In this document: piece after piece, positions 33,480 through 44,095 of the stretch
How positions within the stretch are numbered: position 1 is the stretch's first letter
Layout: each line of letters opens with the position of its first letter
NCBI RefSeq assembly: GCF_964340395.1
Contig: NC_135566.1
Coordinates: forward strand, 6,244,501-6,308,500
Source of the DNA: Glandiceps talaboti
Taxonomy: Eukaryota; Hemichordata; Enteropneusta; Spengelidae
DNA: 64,000 nucleotides
Direction of reading: 5' to 3'
Notes under the pieces: generated by a model
What the model was told of the DNA's origin: nothing
Databases searched by the model: none
What the model saw: only the letters and a program-made list of their open reading frames with translations
Made by a program: the position numbers and the translations under genes

Positions 33480-33690
33480 GCTTTCTGAGGTCATTGTACA
33501 TTTTTTTTTTTTTTTTCAAAATAGAGGTGAAAATGAGATCAAAATCCTAAATTTCTTTAAATTATTATTTCAAAAGGACAGGGTACATATATGGCAAAGT
33601 TTGGAGACTGAGATTTGAGCAACTTTGATTTATCAGGGAAAGTGGACCCGGAGGTGTCTTTTACAGTGTAAATTTATATTTTTATTAAAA
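33480..33690 (+). repeat. Dispersed repeat R1, copy 5
   Basis: Blocks CAAAAGGACAGGGTACATAT, GGCAAAGTTTGGAGACTGAG and AACTTTGATTTATCAGGGAA, then CCGGAGGTGTCTTTTAC, match the + oriented R1 consensus. Confidence 0.55.
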
Positions 33691-35334
33691 ATTGAAAAGA
33701 GGCTTAAAGCATTTTACCTAAGAGAGACATGACATAATATTTCATAATATAGTCATAACAATATTTTTCCATAAAACTTAGAAGTTGTATGACGTCTGGT
33801 TACTATGGCAATGTCCGAGGATATAAATCACAGGAATTACAGGATATTTCCACTTGCAAGCCTGTAGTCTCCTTAATCAAAATCAACTTCATCCTACAGT
33901 TTCTAACTTGCCCCTTTAAACTTGTCACTGCTTTACATGTATATGAGTGATGTCCTCATTTCAATACAAATAAATCATTTAAATGAAGATGAGGTACATG
34001 TAATCAGCATATTAATGTATAACTTTACAGTCTGTATTAGACAGTCAGATACGTCGTGTCACTCTGCCCTCACTGATGTATGAGGGCGCCCATCACAGTG
34101 TACCTTACACTGAGTTACAGACGACATTCTATACATTTCCATCCACTACATATAGAGTAAGGCTATACATCGTGTGGTGAATGTCTCACATTAAACAACA
34201 TATATCTTGTATGATACATGTACTGAGACTGCACATCTTATTCTTTATAGAACACGTTATTTCATAAATGCTAACAAGAAATCAATTTATGTAGAACTCC
34301 CTTTCAAATATAAAGCATTAAAATCACCAACATTATGAGTAAAGACTTTTTTTTTTCAAAATACTGTGTTTCCCATTGAAATTAGACTACAAAGTTGTCA
34401 TCAGCTTTCAAAACTAATGATCCATCATCCTATATCAATGACAATTAAGCTCACTGTGTTTCTCAATCTGTTTTTCTGGACTACACATCAAGTTTGGAAT
34501 CCATGGAAACGGTTGAATCATGCTAACAATAGGGCATGTCAGTAGTAATCCATCACACATTGACAGGCTCTTGTAAGTGGCTACTTCATTCAAATGGTTA
34601 TGCCTTTACAACCTGTAACTCCACTTTCCAGTCCGAAATTTATGCCATGTAGGGACAATAATGTCATCGGTTATTTTTAACGCCACAATTGGATGTTATT
34701 TATGGCTCTTTGTGGTAATTTAAAATTCAGAACCGGTTTTGGTGCTGACAAAACTCTCTATGTAACTCATAACTGTCAGGTTGCTATATACCTACAGTAG
34801 GATTTAGTACTGTGCTGGAATGTAAGGATCAAGACTCACATATAAACAACCTACATTGTAAAACTTCAGGGTCAGAGCAATTAAAAACAAAATGAACAGT
34901 GGCTGTAAACAAACCCCTTGAATGTCCATAAACAAAGAAATCACCCATGGCATTCTATGCCCTTTTATGGTCAAATTTTCCAACAGACATATATACTGTA
35001 ATTAGGTGACCGATCACATAATTTAAAGTTCCTAGTTGTAACTGGAGTGTTACTTTTTGGATCAGACAACCAACAATATCAGTATATTCACTGACAATTG
35101 TTAAAATACCAATGATTAGACAGGATACATGCTAATTAGCAGTCAATTTTATTATCCATAGGTATGTGCAGTAACATGCTGAAATTGTAATTGAGAGGGG
35201 AGGGGGAACTCTGTGAGTAAAACTTTTGATTTTTGTTTTGCAAAGATGAAAGTGAATTAAAGTAGTATTTCATTGAAAACATACTAGATGAGAGGTCACA
35301 TTACTGGTTGACCACCAACTACTATGGGAAAATA

Positions 35335-35500
35335 ACAGATTGCCGTTTTCATTGAAAACTTACAAGATGGTGAACCCCAAAATTTCTTAATTATCATAAA
35401 AGGGATCAGGAAGCTTCGTATGGTGAAGTTTGGAGAGATTTAAGGATTTTGATGTTCAAAGAAATTGCTCCCTGTAGCACATTCTACACCAAAATTCTGA
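35335..35500 (+). repeat. Dispersed repeat R1, copy 6
   Basis: ACAAGATGGTGAACCCCAAA, GGGATCAGGAAGCTTCGTAT, GGTGAAGTTTGGAGAGATTT and GCACATTCTACACC match the + oriented R1 consensus. Confidence 0.55.
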
Positions 35501-35574
35501 TAAGTGAACTTCAAGACATCATCATTTTAAAAATGAAATATGAAAAGAATAATGAGTGAATAGCAAGTCATGCT

Positions 35575-35695
35575 ACATATATGCAAATGACTATTCTGAT
35601 CAGGTGACCACAGCTGAACATTGAAATTTGATCATGTGCCAAAAAAGTACATGGTACACAAGCTATCAATCAACACTAAACAATTTCTGTAAACA
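35575..35695. repeat. Segmental duplicate, left copy
   Basis: TCAGGTGACCACAGCTGAAC, TTTGATCATGTGCC, AAGTACATGGTACACA and TATCAATCAACACTAAA are repeated in the same order and orientation at 37470-37600, with scattered substitutions. Confidence 0.8.
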
Positions 35696-36310
35696 TTAAA
35701 CCAGGACAAGTCCTATAAATCAGAAACCAAAGAAGGTGTTACAGTACTAAAACTAACAGTAACATTCCTTTCATTTCAGAAATCATTTCAAAGTCAAAGT
35801 ATTCTCACTATCTTGTTTGTCCATTTTCTTACAGACTCCATGCGGATGAGGGTTTTGAATTTCTTATTTCTCCATCAAAATTCAGAATCCCTATTCAAGT
35901 GGATTCCAGGCTACTTTTTGCATGAATTTCTACAAAATGAATTTTTACACTTGCCAAATCATGTAAACAATCCAAGTGATACGACTAACTTCTGGTTTTA
36001 TTCATAGAACTAAAGTACAGTGTATTTTTTTTCTCAACAGCATTACATAAAATAAATGTCTAAAGAAGTGTGACAACAACTTTTGACAAAGAAAAGATAA
36101 GAAAGTAAAGGTCAATTTACTAAACCAAAGAAAACTTTATTTTTTTTTCATGTTTGATGTAGTATACTGAGAGATACCTTGAAAAGACTTTATTGTATGA
36201 GAAAATATACTGCTGATACTTTTAGTAGTACCAATAATTTGGTAATGTATCTGAATCCAATAAAGTACACCGTACCTGTAAGTGTGATTCCTTCATATTA
36301 GGTAAAATTG

Positions 36311-36440
36311 TAGTCTTACCTTACATATAGTTTGTCAAGAGAGAACTGTCCTTGACAATTCGTTGAGTAACAGTAATATCATGTGACTGATCATGTTACT
36401 GAGCAGCTGACTTAAAAATCACCTGATTATCCTGTACCAA
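36311..36440. promoter_or_regulatory. Promoter-like segment, decayed copy
   Basis: Contains ATATCATGTGACTGATCATG, TTACTGAGCAGCTGAC and CACCTGATT, aligning with 38795-38865 where the CpG-containing forms (CACGTG, CACGTTACCG) remain. Like that copy, it has a - strand donor-like GTAAGACTA (36319-36311). Inferred; transcription is not shown. Confidence 0.35.
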
Positions 36441-36989
36441 CTAGTGCCAGTGGAATGCACATTTCTAGTACAATAGACTACTTGACTGCATTCCATGACC
36501 ATATTTGGTCAGTGAATCTATCAACATCTTGTATCAGGTGACTAATCACATGATCCAGTCACATGATTTAATATAGTATTTGGCCAATTTACACCAAACA
36601 TGACATCACAACACAAAAATGTATACTGAGGTGTACTGCCTGGTCTATATATTGCCAGGATGATGCAAATATTTCAAAAATATTTGATAATGAACTTTTT
36701 ATTTTCCATTTTCTCCTCAGCATTTACAAAAATTGATTTAAAAAATACAATTTTCAAGATTAAAGTGTTAAAGCTCTAATGATCTGACTGAATACTATAT
36801 ATCAAGTGTTTGGAGAGATGAATGCTGGTCTGTTTTTAACACTTTCATTCTGACTAAACCAATTCATTGACTGCTACAGTATGCAATGACAATATGTGTG
36901 ATATACACTGATTATGAACTATAGCAGTTGCTCAGAAATAGTTCCTTATGAATTATTTGTCAACCCGTCCACCTGATCAATGAATGTAT

Positions 36990-37055
36990 AAATGTATCAC
37001 ATGATCACACATGTATATCACATGATCAAGCCAGGTATATCACATGATCACAATT
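36990..37055. repeat. Three tandem TATCACATGATCA units
   Basis: GTATCACATGATCA occurs three times with 21- and 26-base spacing. Each unit holds a CACATG/CATGTG E-box-like half-site. Confidence 0.7.
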
Positions 37056-37469
37056 TAAGGTCATGTCATATATTGCAGAATTTTCCATCAGTATCACCAT
37101 ACATGTACACACTGGATATGTGTTTTTACCCCATTTTATAAAATGCAAGAAAATTGAATCACAGACTAAAATTTAGCACCTTCCTTCTTTCCAACTAAAA
37201 ATATAATCATAACAAAAACAATATAAAAGTGACATAATCACACAATTTTTCAACCTAACTTATAATGTGACAATGGGCATAATGGCGTTGAGTATATTTT
37301 TTTTAAATGAATTTTTATGAATTTCCAAAAACTGTCACCACAACAAAATGAGCTTTAGCTTATAGAATGTATACAGTGTGGATTATATAGTTTCCACATT
37401 ATCTTTGCTGAGATTATAACACGATTGGTTATGGGTTCAAAGTGCAATTCAGGCTAAATTATGTAAATG

Positions 37470-37600
37470 CAAATGGTTGTATTCTGGTCAGGTGACCACA
37501 GCTGAACCTTGGAGTTTGATCATGTGCCACGAAGTACATGGTACACATGTTATCAATCAACACTAAAACACAAGAGACATGTATCATGTCCTATAAATCA
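37470..37600. repeat. Segmental duplicate, right copy
   Basis: Counterpart of 35575-35695: GTCAGGTGACCACAGCTGAA, TTTGATCATGTGCC, AAGTACATGGTACACA, TATCAATCAACACTAAAA. Confidence 0.8.
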
Positions 37601-38696
37601 CATTCATATGAATGCACACTGTTGATGTAAATACCACAGGTGTGCAGTTCTACTGAATCAACATTATAACTTGTACACCTTCACCTTGTTGTAGTTGCTT
37701 TTTAGCACAACCCATTTAACAGAGAAATTTGTACTGTTTCTCACTCTCTCGACGAAATTTGTTCCATGGCATTCTACTCAGTTTATACACACTAGAACTT
37801 CACACGACAAATGTGACTGGGTGTACTTGGTTTTGCAAATATTACCCCTTCATTGGACCATGGAAGTATTATATCGCCATGATTGGACACACCCTTTTCC
37901 AAAAAGACAGTGAAAAGTATGTATCACTATCGTAGATCTTTCTCAGAATATACACAAAGTACTGTATGAAATATTTCTTGCGCTAACATTATTATACGTT
38001 TCTGACTTCAAGTTTGTTTCGGTGAGAGATCACACGGGAGAAAATTTTGTCCTTTTCATCAGGATATCGAACTGCTTAAACAACACGCGACTGTTTATGA
38101 AAATATAGTTTTGAAATGTTTAGACAAATAATAAATCGTACAAGATTCTACAAATAACAATCCGTGCAAAGTCACAAGTGTTATGATGTATCATCAGGAT
38201 ATATGGCGGATAACATTCCCATGTATTACTGTAGAGTTGATTCTACAAAACTTGTTTTTAATAACGGACCATCGAAAGTGACAGGCATGAATTTCAACAA
38301 TTGAGTCGGGTGTTAAAAGAATTGACACGTTCTTACTACAAATGTACTATGGTTTACTATCGGAGCAGTAACTCCGTCGGCAACGAGTACAATACACTGT
38401 GTTTACCCCATCTGTAATCAATTCAAACCGTCAACAGAGAACATCGATTTTGTCTGGATTGTTCATCACTTCCTATATCTACGAGACATGAAGGGTGGTG
38501 GCCATCATGTGCTGCCGACTACAGAACATACCCGCCATTTTAGCAACGTTATATCGTTACCACTCCCTGGACAAAGGAGTTCTGATCTAGTAAATCCGGA
38601 AGAAAACCTTACAATATGCGAATTTTATCTATATAACTGGTCAATTAACGGCGTAAGAATCGTTTCTTATGACTCAAGTGAAAATTGTTGTCTTAC

Positions 38697-38790
38697 CTTT
38701 TCTATGTAGTGTAAACAAAAACGGTAAATTTTACTTCAGACAGTTGTCGAAACACTCTACTCTGTGTATCTTCTTCTAGTTCTGCGTTGT
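38697..38790 (-). other. Possible non-coding first exon of ATP7-a
   Basis: A strong donor (AAAAG then GTAAGACAA) reads leftward at 38696-38688, just downstream (on the - strand) of the CACGTG-containing segment. An acceptor-like GGCTAG lies 15-20 bases before the ATP7-a start codon. This would make a 5' UTR exon with an intron of about 7.3 kb. Speculative, with no transcript support. Confidence 0.25.
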
Positions 38791-38797
38791 TGTGATA

Positions 38798-38806
38798 TCA
38801 CGTGAC
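38798..38806. promoter_or_regulatory. TCACGTGAC palindromic E-box (CLEAR/M-box type)
   Basis: TCACGTGA is the core recognised by MiT/TFE bHLH-zip factors in vertebrates and is also a USF site. Here it lies in the CpG-rich region, followed by an AGTCACGTTAC half-site and CAGCTG. Function is inferred from the motif only. Confidence 0.4.
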
Positions 38807-39798
38807 TAGTCACGTTACCGATCAGCTGACCAAAGTGGCCTAAGTCGCTCGTCACCTGATTTTTCTCGATGTTTCCCTGACAAGAGGACATCTAATCCGG
38901 CAGCTGGTCACATCCATATGACATGTGTAGTGTACACAAAGCAACAACACACTACGACATATACAAGTACAATGCAACGGTTTAACTGTAGCACAGTCAC
39001 GGAGCACAGTATTACTATTTTAGTGTTGATTGGTTGTTTGCACGCTTTTAACAATTACACTGATCGATACAGTGCTTGATCGGTAAGTTTTTTTAATTGA
39101 TGGGGGGGGGGGGCACATAGTGTATTATTTCTTAGACTGTTGTTTTCCTGGTCTACATCTAAATATAACAACCTTTTGACTATATTAAAAGAACAAATGC
39201 AGTGTTCTTTCTGCTAGTAGTTTAGAGATTGATACATTTGTAGCAGCAGGATTCATACGATACGGCAATCTCAGCAATAATACGCCCCCCCCCCCGAGGG
39301 GGGGGGGGGGTACGACAACAGGATTCCTTGGTATTAGTAATAGTACAATTACATTGATATATTCACTGTTTACTGGTAACTCGTTTATTTCTTTTACTCA
39401 AATGATCTGAACAGTTATTGGACTATGGTTTTGCTATTATCTTCAGCGCAACCACATACCCCCCCCCCCCCACCCCGACAGTGGAAAAGTCAAAAATTGT
39501 GGATCTTCTCATATGGCCTTTACATTTATCTGGTAAGAAAATAAACATTGAGGTCCAAATCACCAATTATATTATACCAGTATATTGATGGCGCAAATCG
39601 TGAGATCTGATTGGTCTATACATCGAACTAGCGCGTCTAAAATTGAACGATAATGAACAGTTGGCACGCGACCAAATTTTGATGTTCACTGTTCGTCTAG
39701 AACGTTGTAGTCCGTGCAGGGATGGGGGCAAATGAAACCAGAAAATGTTGCGTCTTATCTTGTTTCCGATATTTTCAATATACTGGTAGAATACAATA

Positions 39799-39940
39799 GC
39801 GATAAACCACCCCCTGGGAATGGTATACCACTCGGTTTTGACCAGTGAACTCAATATATGCACTCGTTATCGCTCGTGCATATATTTCGTTCACTGGTCA
39901 AAAACTCTTGGTATACCATCCCCAGGGGTGGTTTATTGCT
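39799..39940. mobile_element. Foldback element with about 60-bp inverted arms
   Basis: GCGATAAACCACCCCCTGGG, TGGTATACCA and TTTTGACCAGTGAACT on the left recur inverted on the right (AGTGAACGAAAT..., TGGTATACCATCCCCAGGGG, GGTTTATTGC). The centre is ATCGCTCGT. It is a near-perfect hairpin of 142 bp. Confidence 0.8.
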
Positions 39941-41095
39941 TAAATAGTTGCACTTTTGTGGTCAACGATTGTCTTATCACCACCTAGCGACAACCTCAAA
40001 CACAAACATTGGCATCACTTGGCACTATATAGAGGCACTCAAAATATTCCATTATATTTTGGATTGACTTTAATAATAAAGAACTAATTATTTACAATTC
40101 GACCTTTATCAAATGTCAAAGTAAATCGTGATGAAAAATGTTAGATGACTGTGAAATATCATATACATAAATTGACAACTTGAACTGTGTGAATGGATTT
40201 CTCAAGTCAGAGCATACACACGTGTGCACTGTTTTATTTTAAAGCAACTTGTGTACCCATTTCCAAACACTACAGTGCTGGGTATGATGACGTTTGTATT
40301 GAAAAAAAGAAGTGTTTCCCTTCTTTTGAAATACGGAGAACATGTGCATAGTTCCAGTTCTGATAAAAGTATCAGTCAATCTTTACTTTATGTTACACAC
40401 ACTGCCAGAGAGTGTGGTATGGTACAAATCTTGAAAAAAAAATGATACAAAGATCACAATTTATTGATCAAAAAGTTAGTCCTGCTTGCATACAGAGTAA
40501 TCCGGGACTAGATGCTGACAATTGTCCCTCCTACCTCCGTCCTGCAAAGAGCCAGCCGTGAAACACGGGCTTACTAAAAATGCCGGTATTAAACTAAGGA
40601 ATAAAATCGCCCAGTGGTCAAATATTAGCAATAAATCGATTATTTAGTCTGTTTACCTCATCCTGACTGCAAAAAATCCATTGCGGGGTCCAAAACTCTT
40701 GAAATCAGAACTTTTCAAGTTCTACCCTAAATTGAATCACAGCTCTTATGTACGTCGGCGCAAGTGTCTCTGGGTAATTATTCATCTCGCGCAACGATAT
40801 CAAATATGGTGGTGTTAACGAGTGTTATTTGAATGTTACAGTTCGAACTTGAAAAGGTCCGATTTCGACGCTTTTTGTGATGTGATCAGGGAATACTACC
40901 GTCAGAGGAATGAAAATGGCGTAGATATTCGATCAATTGCTAATATTTGATCATTGGGTAGGCAATTTTCTTGCAATTGGTGCACATACATGTTGCTTTC
41001 GGTGTTGTAATGCGCCGCGTCCATTGCTCTTTGGACGGTGTTCAGAGTCAAGTCAGTAATATAGACTCGTGCACCGTCTGTAATAATCTATCAGC

Positions 41096-41175
41096 TAGCC
41101 CTCGGATGTTCTTCCGATAAAATACGACACACAGCCGAACAACGCTATCGAGGATGGAACATCCGAGGTCTAGCG
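41096..41175. mobile_element. Small hairpin element
   Basis: CTAGCCCTCGGATGTTCTTCC and GGATGGAACATCCGAGGTCTAG form about 20-bp inverted arms with a loop of about 35 bp. Confidence 0.6.
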
Positions 41176-41606
41176 AATGTCATCAGGATATAAATAACTG
41201 CCAATCAGAGAACCGTATTAGCGACAAGCACAAACAGAGGACAATAGCTAAATTTTCATGCATATTCATCTTAAGGAGGGACTTGTAAAAATAACCACCA
41301 ATGCCGTTAACTAAAATGTGTGAATGACAACGTCTACACACTCATCAAACACAATTACCATAAATTGATAAGACATAGTGTTACGAGTCACAGATCTAAA
41401 ATATATCCATTTAGGACATTTTGGTAAATTTTCATTATGTACTCTAAATTGAAGTCAAAAAGCATTTAAACTTTGTAATGACATAAATGTGTTTGTCAAC
41501 ACCTGCATGCAGAGATTGAATATATTAAAGTATATATATGCATATATGGCCCAACCCACCGCTTATCGTAATCTCAATGGAATGTCCGGTCTGAAAATGA
41601 CATTCG

Positions 41607-41687
41607 CTAGACTGTTCGGGCAAGCCCTCACATGCGAACTTCGTTCGCTTATAGTTATAGCATCGAAAGAAAGCCCGAACGTCTAGC
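41607..41687. mobile_element. Small hairpin element
   Basis: CTAGACTGTTCGGGC and GCCCGAACGTCTAG are inverted ends; inside them lies a second inverted pair around GCGAACTTCGTTCGC. About 80 bp, flanked by unrelated sequence. Confidence 0.6.
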
Positions 41688-42247
41688 AGCAAGACTACGT
41701 CTGTAAGTGTAAGAAGGACTATCAAAAAGTAAACAAGCAACTCTCTGCTTGGAGCTGGAGGGTCAGCAAATAAAGTAAATCAAGATAATTGTGTTTCAGT
41801 GTCATTCTTAAGACAACTCTGCTTAAGACTTTTTCTTTTTGCGAGATAGTGGAAAAAGAAGTATTAAGATTCACAATTCTGAAACAATACAATTCTGTCA
41901 GATCTGTGCTCCTTGAAATGAAAATAACAAAATATCAAAATCTCCGTCGACCAGTCGCTCATTTACCTCGCACATTTCAAGTACTACGATTCGTCACAAA
42001 ACGAAGTTGTCAAAGTAGTTGCGATTCTAACAAAGATGTTCGCTCCAAGCAGAACATCATGCCTTTGTAAAATACTTATTATGTTTTCTACTATAGCTAT
42101 ATGAAACTGTGAACGTCTATAAACTATCAATTTTAGACTACATGGACCCAGTGCACAGTGAACCACACTTACAATGCTTGTTTGCTGGCAAGTACGAGAT
42201 ATAAACATTGATGACGTAATGTTCTTAAGACTTAGATGGTATTCTGC

Positions 42248-42932
42248 ACGGAAGCAGGACATCTGGACCCTTTGCCATCTCGACCCCCTATTGGGACGAC
42301 CCTAGTCATCTCGACCCTCACAACCTGGTCATTTCGACCCCGCTCAAAATAAACTAACGTATCTTTATCCTATTTACTTCGAATGTCTATAGTGTACCAT
42401 AAACCTTCGAGTGTCTATAGTGTACCATAAACCTCACATGGCAGCTGTGGTATAAATGTACTGAAACACGAATTATTTTGTAATACGGGTGAAGGGAACT
42501 CATGAAATCTGACAATTTTTGGAAACCGAAACACTGATTTTTCGTTTATGAAACTTCTCCATGGTTGTAATACCTGTAATCAAAAAGTGAGTAGGCCTGT
42601 ATGCGGAATGTGCCGTCGTAGACCTATTGTCGGTGGTCCCGGGTCGGTGGTGTCTGCACTCTCTCGTGCGTTCGGTTCAGTGTCACGGATGTGTTTATAA
42701 GTTTTAGGTTCATAACGATTCCATCATTCCGAATTCCAAAGATATTTTCTTCAAACTCGACTGCTTTCTATACCGTTACTTAAAATATATGTGTTTAAAT
42801 TATTTTGTGAAAGCTTCTATCAAAGGGGTCGAAATGACCAGGGTGGCCGGGTGTGAGGGTCGAGATGTCCAGTACCATTCCAATAGAGGGTCGAGATGAC
42901 GGGGGTCGAGATGGCAAAGGGTCCACATGTCT
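42248..42932. mobile_element. MITE-like element with long terminal inverted repeats
   Basis: The left end GACATCTGGACCCTTTGCCA then TCTCGACCCCC is mirrored at the right end (reverse complement GACATGTGGACCCTTTGCCA, TCTCGACCCCC). The arms continue for about 90 bp with repeated TCTCGACCC and TTTCGACCCC words. The total is about 685 bp with no transposase ORF. No clear target-site duplication was found. Confidence 0.85.
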
Positions 42933-43630
42933 AGAAACCTGCTGCACGTACGTATGGACAATGCTGATAGTGAACTTGCATGCATGGAAACATCAATGTT
43001 GAGTAAATATACTAGTGGTCAGTTTACATTTGACACCAAAACAAAACATACACGGCTCATTGTTGGCCGTAACACAGGGCACTCAGTCCGGTCTGGAGGA
43101 GTGTCCTGTGCCCGGCCGGCCCCGGAGGTATGCTGTTAGACTTGTGTGAAATCAACTCTGGAGTGAAAGAGACATCTAGCTTGAGATTCGATGAAGGATT
43201 ACACTACACTAATGATCAATACTCAGGAAAGATACACAAATGATACACAGGGGGCAGGGGACGGAGCCAGGGCGGTTCGGGCAGTTGTAACACAAAATGC
43301 ATGTGACTATGACGTGTGAATCGAATAAAATCAGCTAAACTCTTACGTATTGTGCACACGGCACTATATATGTCGATTGTCCGTGTTGGGTAGCCATTGA
43401 CAGTTACGGGAGAGCACAGCTCCAGGAGGTTACACGGGAAACGGGTCATTTCTGATGATACGTGGTCTTTCACAGGACTTGTAATTCTTGTACAAAGCGT
43501 AAAAGTGTTACATAGGTGAGTTTTCTCTAAATTTCTGAGACTGAAATGTCTATGATGAGGCTCGAACTCGACGACCGGTGCGACTGAGATTGTTGAGTTG
43601 GCATTGTGCATTGTCATTGTTACTGTTAGT

Positions 43631-44095
43631 CGTTACACTGCTTTCTAGTCAATTGGCCCCCTCGTCAATTGGACCCTAATCAATTGGACCCCTAACCAAA
43701 TGAACCCTCGCCGTAACCAATGTAAGTTGTTCAGGGATATTCGACACAATCCAGAAACATTATTATTAAGAAATAGATAGCACAAATACGAGTGTAGTCT
43801 GTTTGCAGTTTGGGTGTGGGAAAGCTAAAGGTATCCACCGTAACATTAACAAGAGTAAAGTGTAGAACGGGAGCAGTCTTGTGCTGGATCGAGTCTTGCG
43901 AACCATACATCCATGCGGGTTAAACGAACTACAGATTCACGGTGTGCATTAAATGAGACCAAACTTTTATCAACGAAGCAATGAAATTCACCAGTTGAAA
44001 TTGATAAATTTCCTTGCCTCACACTCGGCGAGGGTTCATTTGGTTAGGGGGGTCCAATTGACGGGGCCAATTGACCTGTTTCCGTTACACTGCTT
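43631..44095. mobile_element. MITE-like element flanked by 13-bp direct repeats
   Basis: CGTTACACTGCTT occurs at 43631-43643 and 44083-44095. Between them are inverted ends GTCAATTGGCCCC, GTCAATTGGACCC and AACCAAATGAACCCTCGCCG (left), mirrored on the right. The direct repeat is a plausible target-site duplication. No coding capacity. Confidence 0.85.

Noticed and set aside
37695-37935. Two overlapping ORFs of about 70 codons near the promoter-like region
   Set aside because: No similarity, no conserved frame between the duplicated segments, and no splice partner.
39280-39312. Poly-C/poly-G inverted homopolymers as a regulatory hairpin
   Set aside because: Homopolymer runs of this kind recur throughout the window and are prone to sequencing length errors; nothing specific supports a function.
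43100-43135. Metal-response element (TGTGCCCGGCC)
   Set aside because: Resembles the MTF-1 consensus TGCRCNCGGCC but with a core mismatch, far from any supported transcription start.
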